In this document: positions 11,913-24,448 of the stretch, one piece after another | How positions within the stretch are numbered: the stretch's first letter is position 1 | Layout: the number at the start of each line of letters is the position of its first letter | Source of the DNA: Euonymus europaeus | Taxonomy: Eukaryota > Streptophyta > Magnoliopsida > Celastrales > Celastraceae | Assembly (NCBI GenBank): GCA_963580455.1 | Contig: OY756970.1 | Location: 1,240,001-1,304,000 of the forward strand | Direction of reading: 5' to 3' | Length of the DNA stretch: 64,000 bases | The notes under the pieces: model-generated | The model's database searches: none | The model's input: the letters and a program-made list of their open reading frames with translations, nothing else | Told to the model about the DNA's origin: nothing | Translations under genes and position numbers: made by a program

Positions 11913-13736
11913 CGAGTTCTGAAATCAAAATCCGAAATGCCAGGATTGTAGAGCTCAAAAAGTAGTGCGAAATCAAGCTAAAAATCACCGAATCCAGAAC
12001 TCGGAGTCAACGGATATTCATAAAACCGTTTACGTAAAGAAACCACATTTCGCGGCTAACTAGGTGAAACGAGACCTACTAGCCACGAGTTCTGAAATCA
12101 AAATCCGAAACGCCAGGATTGTAGAGTTCGAAAAGTAGTGCGAAATCAAGCTAAAAATCACCGAATTCAGAACTCGGAGTCAACGGATATTCATAAAACC
12201 GTTTACGTAAAGAAACCACATTTCGCGGCTTACTAGGCGAAACGAGACCTACTAGACACGAGTTCTGAAATCAAAATCCGAAATGCCAGGATTGTAGAGC
12301 TCAAAAAGTAGTGCGAAATCAAGCTAAAAATCACCGAATTCAAAACTCGGAGTCAAAGGATATTCATAAAACCGTTTACGTAAAGAAAACACATTTTGCG
12401 GCTAACTAGGTGAAACGGGACCTTCTAGCTATGAGTTTTGAAATCAAAATCCGAATCGCCAGGATTGCAGAGCTCGAAAAGTAGTGCGAAATCAAGCTAA
12501 AAATCACCGAATTCAGAACTCGGAGTCAACGGATATTCATAAAACCGTTTACGTAAATAAACCACATTTCGCGGCTAACTAGGTGAAACGAGACCTACTA
12601 GCCACGAGTTCTGAAATAAAAATCCGAAACGCCAGGATTGTAGAGCTCAAAAAGTAGTGCGAAAACAAGCTAAAAATCACCGAATTCAGAACTCGGAGTC
12701 AACGGATATTCATAAAACCGTTTACGTAAAGAAACCATATTTCGCAGCTTACTAGGTGAAACGAGACCGACTATACACGAGTTCTGAAATCAAAATCCGA
12801 AATGCCAGGATTGTAGAGCTCGAAAAGTAGTGCGAAATCAAGCTAAAAATCACCGAATTCAGAACTCGGAGTCAACGGATATTCATAAAACCGTTTACGT
12901 AAAGAAACCACATTTCGCGGCTTACTAGGTGAAACGAGACCTACTAGCCACGAGTTCTGAAATCAAAATCCGAAATGCCAGGATTGTAGAGCTCGAGATG
13001 TAGTGCGAAATCAAGCTAAAAATCACCGAATTCAGAACTCGGAGTCAACAAATATTCATACAACCGTTTACGTAAAGAAACCACATTTTGCGGCCAACTA
13101 GGTGAAACGAGACCTACTAGCCACGAGTTCTGAAATCAAAATCCGAAACGCCAAGATTGTAGAGCTCGAAAAGTAGTGCGAAATCAAGCAAAAAATCACC
13201 GAATTCAGAACTCGGAGTCAACGGATATTCATAAAACCGTTTACGTAAAGAAACCACATTTCGCGGCTTACTAGGTGAAACGAGACCTACTAGACACGAG
13301 TTCTAAAATCAAAATCCGAAATGCCAGGATTGTAGAGCTCAAAAAGTAGTGCGAAATCAAGCTAAAAATCACCGAATCCAGAACTCGGAGTCAACGGATA
13401 TTCATAAAACCGTTTACGTAAAGAAACCACATTTCGCGGCTAACTAGGTGAAACGAGACCTACAAGCCACGATTTCTGAAATCAAAATCCGAAACGCCAG
13501 GATTGTAGAGTTCGAAAAGTATTGCGAAATCAAGCTAAAAATCACCGAATTCAGAACTCGGAGTCAACGGATATTCATAAAACCGTTTACATAAAGAAAC
13601 CACATTTCGCGGCTAACTAGGTGAAACGAAACCTACTAGCCTCGAGTTCTGAAATCAAAATCCGAAAAAACAGGATTGTAGAGCTCAAAAAGTAGTGCGA
13701 AATCAAGCTAAAAATCATCGAATTCAGAACTCGGAG

Positions 13737-13738
13737 TT
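13737..13738 (+). other. 21-bp deletion junction, copy 2
   Basis: Same junction as at 9037-9038: CTCGGAGT is followed directly by TTTACGTAAAG, losing the AACGG...CCG hairpin segment. Its presence in both blocks shows the deletion is older than the 4,700-bp-offset duplication. Confidence 0.9.
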
Positions 13739-14446
13739 TTACGTAAAGAAACCATATTTCGCGGCTAACTAGGCGAAACGAGACCTACTAGCCTCCATTT
13801 CTGAAATCAAAATCCGAAAAACCAGGATTGTAGAGCTCAAAAAGTAGTGCGAAATCAAGCTTAAAATCACCGAATTCAGAACTCGTAGTCAACGGATATT
13901 CATAAAACCGTTTACGTAAAGAAACAAAATTTTGCGGCTAACTAGGTGAAACGAGACCTACTAGCCACGAGTTCTGAAATCAAAATCCGAAATGCCAGGA
14001 TTGTAGAGCTCAAAAAGTAGTGCGAAATCAAGCTAAAAATCACCGAATTCAGAACTCGGAGTCAAAGGATATTCATAAAACCGTTTACGTAAAGAAACCA
14101 CATTTTGCGGCTAACTAGGTGAAAGGAGACCTACTATCCACGAGTTCTGAAATCAAAATCCAAATATCCAGGATTGTAGAGCTCGAAAAGTAGTGCGAAA
14201 TCAAGCTAAAAATCACCGAATTCAGAACTCGGAGTCAACGGATATTCATAAAACCGTTTACGTAAAGAAACCACATTTCGCGGCTTACTAGGTGAAACGA
14301 GACCTACTAGACACGAGTTCTGAAATCAAAATCCGAAATGCCAGGATTGTAGAGCTCAAAAAGTAGTGCGAAATCAAGCTAAAAATCACCGAATCCAGAA
14401 CTCGGAGTCAACGGATATTCATAAAACCGTTTACGTAAAGAAACCA

Positions 14447-14514
14447 CATTTCGCGGCTAACTAGGTGAAACGAGACCTAGTTAGCCGCGAAATGAATTTT
14501 GCGGCTAAGTAGGT
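14447..14514. repeat. Fold-back insertion with 20-bp perfect inverted repeat, copy 2
   Basis: Arm 1 is 14447-14466, loop 14467-14474, arm 2 14475-14494 and the third arm 14497-14514, base for base as at 9747-9814. No compensating or decaying change is visible in either copy, which agrees with recent duplication of the block. Confidence 0.93.
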
Positions 14515-16140
14515 GAAACGAGACCTACTAGCCACGAGTTCGGAAAACAAAATCCGAAACGCCAGGATATTAGAGCGCGAAAAGTAGTGCGAAATCAAGC
14601 TAAAAATCACCGAATTCAGAACTCGGAGTCAACGGATATTCAAAAAACCGTTTTATGTAAAGAAACCACATTTCGCGTCTAACTAGGCAATACGAGACCT
14701 ACTAGCCACGAGTTCTGAAATCAAAATCCGAAACACAAGGATTGTAGAGCTCGAAAAGTAGTGGGAAATCAAGCTAAAATTCACCTAATTCAGAACTCGG
14801 AGTCAACAGATATTCATAAAATCGTTTACGTAAAGAAACCACATTTCGCGGCTTACTAGGTGAAACGAGACCTACTAGCCACGAGTTCGGAAAACAAAAT
14901 CCGAAACGCCAGGATTGTAGAGCTCGAAAAGTAGTGCGAAATCAAGCTAAAAATCACCGAATTCAGAACTCGGTGTCAACGGATATTCATAAAACCGTTT
15001 ACGTAAAGAAACCACATTTCGCGGCTAACTAGGTGAAACGATACCTACTAGCCACGAGTTCTGAAATCAAAATCCGAAATTCCAGGATTGTAGAGCTCGA
15101 AAAGTAGTGCGAAATCAAGCTAAAAATCACCAAATTCAGAACTCGGAGTCAACGTATATTCATAAAACCGTTTACGTAAAGAAACCACATTTCGCGGCTT
15201 ACTAGGTGAAACGAGACCTACTAGCCACGAGTTCTGAAATCAAAATCCGAAACTCCAGAATTGTAGAGCTCGAAAAGTAGTGGGAAATCAAGCAAAAATT
15301 CACCGAATTCAGAACTCAGAGTCAACGGATATTCATAAAACCGTTTACGTAAAGAAACCACATTTTGCGGCTAAGTAGGTGAAACGTGACCTACTAGCCA
15401 CGAGTTCGGAAAACAAAATCCGAAACGCCAGGATATTAGAGCGCAAAAAGTAGTGCGAAATCAAGCCAAAAATCACCGAATTCAGAACTCGGAGTCAACG
15501 GATATTCAAAAAACCGTTTTATGTAAAGAAACCACATTTCGCGTCTAACTAGGCGATACGAGACCTACTAGCCACGAGTTCTGAAATCAAAATCCGAAAC
15601 ACAAGGATTGTAGAGCTCGAAAAGTAGTGGGAAATCAAGCTAAAATTCACCTAATTCAGAACTCGGAGTCAACAGATATTCATAAAATCGTTTACGTAAA
15701 GAAACCACATTTCGCGGCTTACTAGGTGAAACGAGACCTACTAGACACGAGTTCTGAAATCAAAATCCGAAATTCCAGGATTGTAGAGCTCAAAAAGAAG
15801 TGCGAAGTCAAGCTAAAAATCACTGAATCCAGAACTCGGAGTCAACGGATATTCATAAAACCGTTTACGTAAAGAAACCACATTTCGCGGCTAACTAGGT
15901 GAAACGAGACCTACAAGCCACGAGTTTTGAAATCAAAATCTGAAACTCCAGGATTGTAGAGTTCGAAAAGTAGTGCGAAATCAAGCTAAAAATCACCGAA
16001 TTCAGAACTCGGAGTCAACGGATATTCATAATACCGTTTACGTAAAGAAACCATATTTCGCGGCTAACTAGGTGAAACGAGACCTACTAGCCTCGAGTTC
16101 TGAAATCAAAATCCGAAAAACCAGGATTGTAGAGCTCAAA

Positions 16141-19100
16141 AAGTAGTGCGAAATCAAGCTTAAAATCACCGAATTCAGAACTCGTAGTCAACGGATCTTC
16201 ATAAAACCGTTTACGTAAAGAAACAACATTTTGCGGCTAACTAGGTGAAACGAGACCTACTAGCCACGAGTTCTGAAATCAAAATCCGAAATGCCAGGAT
16301 TGTAGAGCTCAAAAAGTAGTGCGAAATCAAGCTAAAAATCACCGAATTCAGAACTCGGAGTCAAAGGATATTCATAAAACCGTTTACGTAAAGAAACCAC
16401 ATTTTGCGGCTAACTAGGTGAAAGGAGACCTACTATCCACGAGTTCTGAAATCAAAATCCAAAATTCCAGGATTGTAGAGCTCGAAAAGTAGTGCGAAAT
16501 CAAGCTAAAAATCACCGAATTCAGAACTCGGAGTCAACGGATATTCATAAAACCGTTTACGTAAAGAAAGCACATTTCGCGGCTTACTAGGTGAAACGAG
16601 ACCTACTAGACACGAGTTCTGAAATCAAAATCCGAAATGCCAGGATTGTAGAGCTCAAAAAGTAGTGCGAAATCAAGCTAAAAATCACCGAATCCAGAAC
16701 TCGGAGTCAACGGATATTCATAAAACCGTTTACGTAAAGAAACCACATTTCGCGGCTAACTAGGTGAAACGAGACCTACAAGCCACGAGTTCTGAAATCA
16801 AAATCCGAAACGCATGGATTGTAGAGTTCGAAAAGTAGTGCGAAATCAAGCTAAAAATCACCGAATTCAGAACTCGGAGTCAACGGATATTCATAAAACC
16901 GTTTACGTAAAAAACCATATTTCGCGGCTAACTAGGCGAAACGAGACCTACTAGCCTCCATTTCCGAAATCAAAATCCGAAAAACCAGGATTGTAGAGCT
17001 CAAAAAGTAGTGCGAAATCAAGCTTAAAATCACCGAATTCAGAACTCGTAGTCAACGGATATTCATAAAACCGTTTACGTAAAGAAACAAAATTTTGCGG
17101 CTAACTAGGTGAAACGAGACCTACTAGCCACGAGTTCTGAAATCAAAATCCGAAATGCCAGGATTGTAGAGCTCAAAAAGTAGTGCGAAATCAAGCTAAA
17201 AATCACCGAATTCAGAACTCGGAGTCAAAGGATATTCATAAAACCGTTTACGTAAAGAAACTACATTTTGCGGCTAACTAGGTGAAAGGAGACCTACTAT
17301 CCACGAGTTCTGAAATCAAAATCCAAAATGCCAGGATTGTAGAGCTCGAAAAGTAGTGCGAAATCAAGCTAAAAATCACCGAATTCAGAACTCGGAGTCA
17401 ACGGATATTCATAAAACCGTTTACGTAAAGAAACCACATTTCGCGGCTAACTAGGTGAAACGAGACCTACTAGCCACGAGTTCTGAAATCAAAATCCGAA
17501 ACTCCAGGATTGTAGAGCTCGAAAAGTGGTGGGAAATCAAGCTAAAATTCACCGAATTCAGAACTCAGAGTCAACGGATATTCATAAAACCGTTTACGTA
17601 AAGAAACCACATTTTGTGGCTAAGTAGGTGAAACGAGACCTACTAGCCACGAGTTCGGAAAACAAAATCCGAAACGCCAGGATATTAGAGCGCGAAAAGT
17701 AGTGCGAAATCAAGCTAAAAATCACCGAATTCAGAACTCGGAGTCAACGGATATTCAAAAAACCGTTTTATGTAAAGAAACCACATTTCGCGTCTAACTA
17801 GGCGATACGAGACCTACTAGCCACGAGTTCTGAAATCAAAATCCGAAACACAAGGATTGTAGAGCTCGAAAAGTAGTGGGAAATCAAGCTAAAATTCACC
17901 TAATTCAGAACTCGGAGTCAACAGATATTCATAAAATCGTTTACGTAAAGAAACCACATTTCGCGGCTTACTAGGTGAAACGAGACCTACTAGACACGAG
18001 TTCTGAAATCAAAATCCGAAATGCCAGGATTGTAGAGCTCAAAAAGAAGTGCGAAGTCAAGCTAAAAATCACTGAATCCAGAACTCGGAGTCAACGGATA
18101 TTCATAAAACCGTTTACGTAAATAAACCACATTTCGCGGCTAACTAGGTGAAACGAGACCTACAAGCCACGAGTTTTGAAATCAAAATCTGAAACTCCAG
18201 GATTGTAGAGTTCGAAAAGTAGTGCGAAATCAAGCTAAAAATCACCGAATTCAGAACTCGGAGTCAACGGATATTCATAATACCGTTTACGTAAAGAAAC
18301 CATATTTCGCGGCTAACTAGGTGAAACGAGACCTACTAGCCTCGAGTTCTGAAATCAAAATCCGAAAAACCAGGATTGTAGAGCTCAAAAAGTAGTGCGA
18401 AATCAAGCTTAAAATCACCGAATTCAGAACTCGTAGTCAACGGATATTCATAAAACCGTTTACGTAAAGAAACAACATTTTGCGGCTAACTAGGTGAAAC
18501 GAGACCTACTAGCCACGAGTTCTGAAATCAAAATCCGAAATGCCAGGATTGTAGAGCTCAAAAAGTAGTGCGAAATCAAGCTAAAAATCACCGAATTCAG
18601 AACTCGGAGTCAAAGGATATTCATAAAACCGTTTACGTAAAGAAACCACATTTTGCGGCTAACTAGGTGAAAGGAGACCTACTATCCACGAGTTCTGAAA
18701 TCAAAATCCAAAATTCCAGGATTGTAGAGCTCGAAAAGTAGTGCGAAATCAAGCTAAAAATCACCGAATTCAGAACTCGGAGTCAACGGATATTCATAAA
18801 ACCGTTTACGTAAGGAAACCACATTTCGCGGCTTACTAGGTGAAACGAGACCTACTAGACACGAGTTCTGAAATCAAAATCCGAAATGCCAGGATTGCAG
18901 AGCTCAAAAAGTAGTGCGAAATCAAGCTAAAAATCACCGAATCCAGAACTCGGAGTCAACGGATATTCATAAAACCGTTTACGTAAAGAAACCACATTTC
19001 GCGGCTAACTAGGTGAAACGAGACCTACAAGCCACGAGTTCTGAAATCAAAATCCGAAACTCCAGGATTGTAGAGTTCGAAAAGTAGTGCGAAATCAAGC

Positions 19101-20639
19101 TAAAAATCACCGAATTCAGAACTCGGAGTCAACGGATATTCATAAAACCGTTTACGTAAAGAAACCATATTTCGCGGCTAACTAGGCGAAACGAGACCTA
19201 CTAGCCTCCATTTCTGAAATCAAAATCCGAAAAACCAGGATTGTAGAGCTCAAAAAGTAGTGCGAAATCAAGCTTAAAATCACCGAATTCAGAACTCGTA
19301 GTCAACGGATATTCATAAAACCGTTTACGTAAAGAAACAAAATTTTGCGGCTAACTAGGTGAAACGAGACCTACTAGCCACGAGTTCTGAAATCAAAATC
19401 CGAAATGCCAGGATTGTAGAGCTCAAAAAGTAGTGCGAAATCAAGCTAAAAATCACCGAATTCAGAACTCGGAGTCAAAGGATATTCATAAAACCGTTTA
19501 CGTAAAGAAACTACATTTTGCGGCTAACTAGGTGAAAGGAGACCTACTATCCACGAGTTCTGAAATCAAAATCCAAAATGCCAGGATTGTAGAGCTCGAA
19601 AAGTAGTGCGAAATCAAGCTAAAAATCACCGAATTCAGAACTCGGAGTCAACGGATATTCATAAAACCGTTTACGTAAAGAAACCACATTTCACGGCTAA
19701 CTAGGTGAAACGAGACCTACTAGCCACGAGTTCTGAAATCAAAATCCGAAACTCCAGGATTGTAGAGCTCGAAAAGTAGTGGGAAATCAAGCTAAAATTC
19801 ACCGAATTCAGAACTCAGAGTCAACGGATATTCATAAAACCGTTTACGTAAAGAAACCACATTTTGCGGCTAAGTAGGTGAAACGAGACCTACTAGCCAC
19901 GAGTTCTGAAATCAAAATCCAAAATGCCAGGATTGTAGAGCGCGAAAAGTAGTGCGAAATCAAGCTAAAAATCACCGAATTCAGAACTCGGAGTCAACGG
20001 ATATTCAAAAAACCGTTTTATGTAAAGAAACCACATTCCGCGTCTAACTAGGCGAAACGAGACCTACTAGCCACGAGTTCTGAAATCAAAATCCGAAACA
20101 CAAGGATTGTAGAGCTCGAAAAGTAGTGGGAAATCAAGCTAAAATTCACCTAATTCAGAACTCGGAGTCAACAGATATTCATAAAATCGTTTACGTAAAG
20201 AAACCACATTTCGGGGCTTACTAGGTGAAACGAGACCTACTAGACACGAGTTCTGAAATCAAAATCCGAAATGCCAGGATTGTAGAGCTCAAAAAGAAGT
20301 GCGAAGTCAAGCTAAAAATCACTTAATCCAGAACTCGGAGTCAACGGATATTCATAAAACCGTTTACGTAAAGAAACCACATTTCGCGGCTAACTAGGTG
20401 AAACGAGACCTACAAGCCACGAGTTTTTAAATCAAAATCTGAAACTCCAGGATTGTAGAGTTCGAAAAGTAGTGCGAAATCAAGCTAAAAATCACCGAAT
20501 TCAGAACTCGGAGTCAACGGATATTCATAATACCGTTTACGTAAAGAAACCATATTTCGCGGCTAACTAAGTGAAACGAGACCTACTAGACTCGAGTTCT
20601 GAAATCAAAATCCGAAAAACCAGGATTGTAGAGCTCAAA
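16141..20639 (+). repeat. 13-mer HOR, two tandem copies of about 2,250 bp
   Basis: The anchor AAGTAGTGCGAAATCAAGCT followed by TAAAATC lies at 16141, 18390 and 20640. The spacings are 2,249 and 2,250 bp (13 units plus single-base indels: +1 T at 17766 and 20016, -1 at 16909). Each copy carries the same ordered variants, including AAAATTCCAGG, CTCCATTTC with AGGCGAAACG, AAACAAAATTTTG and GATACGAG or its relative. The copies differ at scattered sites, for example CGCATGG near 16811 against CTCCAGG. The first copy overlaps the right end of the 4.45-kb block. Confidence 0.82.
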
Positions 20640-22717
20640 AAGTAGTGCGAAATCAAGCTTAAAATCACCGAATTCAGAACTCGTAGTCAACGGATATTCA
20701 TAAAACCGTTTACGTAAAGAAACAACATTTTGCGGCTAACTAGGTGAAACGAGACCTACTAGCCACGAGTTCTGAAATCAAAACCCGAAATGCCAGGATT
20801 GTAGAGCTCAAAAAGTAGTGCGAAATCAAGCTAAAAATCGCCGAATTCAGAACTCGGAGTCAAAGGATATTCATAAAACCGTTTACGTAAAGAAACAACA
20901 TTTTGCGGCTAACTAGGTGAAACGAGACCTACTAGCCACGAGTTCTGAAATCAAAACCCGAAACACCAGGATTGTAGAGCTCGAAAAGTAGTGCGAAATC
21001 AAGCTAAAAATCACCGAATTCAGAACTCGGAGTCAACGTATATTCATAAAACCGTTTACGTAAAGAAACCACATTTCGCGGCTAACTAGGTGAAACGAGA
21101 CCTACTAGCCACGAGTTCTGAAATCAAAATCCGAAACTCCAGGATTGTAGAGCTCGAAAAGTAGTGGGAAATCAAGCTAAAATTCACCGAATTCAGAACT
21201 CAGAGTCAACGGATATTCATAAAACCGTTTACGTAAAGAAACCACATTTTGCGGCTAAGTAGGTGAAACGAGACCTACAAGCCACGAGTTCGGAAAACAA
21301 AATCCGAAACGCCAGGATATTAGAGCGCGAAAAGTAGTGCGAAATCAAGCTAAAAATCACCGAATTCAGAACTCGGAGTCAACGGATATTCAAAAAACCG
21401 TTTTATGTAAACAAACCACATTTCGCGGCTAACTAGGTGAAACGAGACCCACTAGCCACGAGTTCTGAAATCAAAATCCGAAATTCCAGGATTGTAGAGC
21501 TCGAGAAGTAGTGTGAAATCAAGCAAAAAATCACCGAATTCAGAACTCGTAGTCAACGGATATTCATAAAACCGTTTACGTAAAGAAATCACATTTCGCG
21601 CTAACTAGGTGAAACGAGACCTACTAGCCACAAGTTCTGAAATCAAAATCCGAAACGCCAGGATTGTAGAGCTCAAAACGTAGTGTGAAATCAAGCGAAA
21701 AATCACCGAATTCAGAACTCGGAGTCAACGGATATTCAAAAAACCGTTTTATGTAAAGAAACCACATTTCGCGTCTAACTAGGCGATACGAGACCTACTA
21801 GCCACGAGTTCTGAAATCAAAATCCGAAACACAAGGATTGTAGAGCTCGAAAAGTAGTGGGAAATCAAGCTAAAATTCACCTAATTCAGAACTCGGAGTC
21901 AACAGATATTCATAAAATCGTTTACGTAAAGAAACCACATTTCGCGGCTTACTAGGTGAAACGAGACCTACTAGACACGAGTTCTGAAATCAAAATCCGA
22001 AATGCCAGGATTGTAGAGCTCAAAAAGAAGTGCGAAGTCAAGCTAAAAATCACTGAATCCAGAACTCGGAGTCAACGGATATTCATAAAACCGTTTTATG
22101 TAAAGAAACCACATTTCGCGTCTAACTAGGCGATACGAGACCTACTAGCCACGAGTTCTGAAATCAAAATCCGAAACACAAGGATTGTAGAGCTCGAAAA
22201 GTAGTGGGAAATCAAGCTAAAATTCACCTAATTCAGAACTCGGAGTCAACAGATATTCATAAAATCGTTTACGTAAAGAAACCACATTTCGCGGCTTACT
22301 AGGTGAAACGAGACCTACTAGACACGAGTTCTGAAATCAAAATCCGAAATGCCAGGATTGTAGAGCTCAAAAAGAAGTGCGAAGTCAAGCTAAAAATCAC
22401 TGAATCCAGAACTCGGAGTCAACGGATATTCATAAAACCGTTTACGTAAAGAAACCACATTTCGCGGCTAACTAGGTGAAACGAGACCTACAAGCCACGA
22501 GTTTTGAAATCAAAATCTGAAACTCCAGGATTGTAGAGTTCGAAAAGTAGTGCGAAATCAAGCTAAAAATCACCGAATTCAGAACTCGGAGTCAACGGAT
22601 ATTCATAATACCGTTTACGTAAAGAAACCATATTTCGCGGCTAACTAGGTGAAACGAGACCTACTAGCCTCGAGTTCTGAAATCAAAATCCGAAAAACCA
22701 GGATTGTAGAGCTCAAA
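20640..22717 (+). repeat. 12-mer HOR (2,078 bp) with an internal dimer duplication
   Basis: This period runs between AAGCTTAAAATC anchors at 20640 and 22718. A 347-bp dimer starting with TTTTATGTAAAG occurs at 21747 and again at 22094. Other private marks are ATGTAAACAAACC at 21405, GAGACCCACTAG, and TTCGCGCTAAC (one base short) near 21600. The extra dimer fully explains why this period is 347 bp longer than the next. Confidence 0.85.
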
Positions 22718-24448
22718 AAGTAGTGCGAAATCAAGCTTAAAATCACCGAATTCAGAACTCGTAGTCAACGGATATTCATAAAACCGTTTACGTAAAGAAA
22801 CAACATTTTGCGGCTAACTAGGTGAAACGAGACCTACTAGCCACGAGTTCTGAAATCAAAACCCGAAATGCAAGGATTGTAGAGCTCAAAAAGTAGTGCG
22901 AAATCAAGCTAAAAATCACCGAATTCAGAACTCGGAGTCAAAGGATATTCATAAAACCGTTTACGTAAAGAAACAACATTTTGCGGCTAACAAGGTGAAA
23001 CGAGACCTACTAGCCACGAGTTCTGAAATCAAAACCCGAAACACCAGGATTGTAGAGCTCGAAAAGTAGTGCGAAATCAAGCTAAAAATCACCGAATTCA
23101 GAACTCGGAGTCAACGTATATTCATAAAACCGTTTACGTAAAGAAACCACATTTCGCGGCTAACTAGGTGAAACGAGACCTACTAGCCACGAGTTCTGAA
23201 ATCAAAATCCGAAACTCCAGGATTGTAGAGCTCGAAAAGTAGTGGGAAATCAAGCTAAAATTCACCGAATTCAGAACTCAGAGTCAACGGATATTCATAA
23301 AACCGTTTACGTAAAGAAACCACATTTTGCGGCTAAGTAGGTGAAACGAGACCTACAAGCCACGAGTTCGGAAAACAAAATCCGAAACGCCAGGATATTA
23401 GAGCGCGAAAAGTAGTGCGAAATCAAGCTAAAAATCACCGAATTCAGAACTCGGAGTCAACGGATATTCAAAAAACCGTTTTATGTAAACAAACCACATT
23501 TCGCGGCTAACTAGGTGAAACGAGACCCACTAGCCACGAGTTCTGAAATCAAAATCCGAAATTCCAGGATTGTAGAGCTCGAGAAGTAGTGTGAAATCAA
23601 GCAAAAAATCACCGAATTCAGAACTCGTAGTCAACGGATATTCATAAAACCGTTTACGTAAAGAAATCACATTTCGCGCTAACTAGGTGAAACGAGACCT
23701 ACTAGCCACAAGTTCTGAAATCAAAATCCGAAACGCCAGGATTGTAGAGCTCAAAACGTAGTGTGAAATCAAGCGAAAAATCACCGAATTCAGAACTCGG
23801 AGTCAACGGATATTCAAAAAACCGTTTTATGTAAAGAAACCACATTTCGCGTCTAACTAGGCGATACGAGACCTACTAGCCACGAGTTCTGAAATCAAAA
23901 TCCGAAACACAAGGATTGTAGAGCTCGAAAAGTAGTGGGAAATCAAGCTAAAATTCACCTAATTCAGAACTCGGAGTCAACAGATATTCATAAAATCGTT
24001 TACGTAAAGAAACCATATTTCGCGGCTTACTAGGTGAAACGAGACCTACTAGACACGAGTTCTGAAATCAAAATCCGAAATGCCAGGATTGTAGAGCTCA
24101 AAAAGAAGTGCGAAGTCAAGCTAAAAATCACTGAATCCAGAACTCGGAGTCAACGGATATTCATAAAACCGTTTACGTAAAGAAACCACATTTCGCGGCT
24201 AACTAGGTGAAACGAGACCTACAAGCCACGAGTTTTGAAATCAAAATCTGAAACTCCAGGATTGTAGAGTTCGAAAAGTAGTGCGAAATCAAGCTAAAAA
24301 TCACCGAATTCAGAACTCGGAGTCAACGGATATTCATAATACCGTTTACGTAAAGAAACCATATTTCGCGGCTAACTAGGTGAAACGAGACCTACTAGCC
24401 TCGAGTTCTGAAATCAAAATCCGAAAAACCAGGATTGTAGAGCTCAAA
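22718..24448 (+). repeat. 10-mer HOR (1,731 bp), same family as the preceding 12-mer
   Basis: It repeats the preceding period at a 2,078-bp offset (TTTTATG at 21401/23479 and 21747/23825; the CGCGCTAAC deletion at about 21600/23678) but has only one copy of the 347-bp dimer: 2,078 - 347 = 1,731. Small private differences include ATGCAAGG at 22868 and CTAACAAGG at 22988. Either the dimer was gained upstream or lost here by unequal exchange. Confidence 0.85.

Larger units (their letters stand above)
11913..16364 (+). repeat. 4.45-kb multi-unit block, copy 2 of 2
   Basis: Near-identical to 7213-11664 at a 4,700-bp offset, with the same fold-back insertion and 21-bp deletion. The only difference I found is base 13372 (C) against 8672 (A). 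Copy 2 keeps the common CACCG form, so the substitution probably arose in copy 1 after duplication. The downstream sequence enters the 13-mer HOR region without a break in unit phase. Confidence 0.92.
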
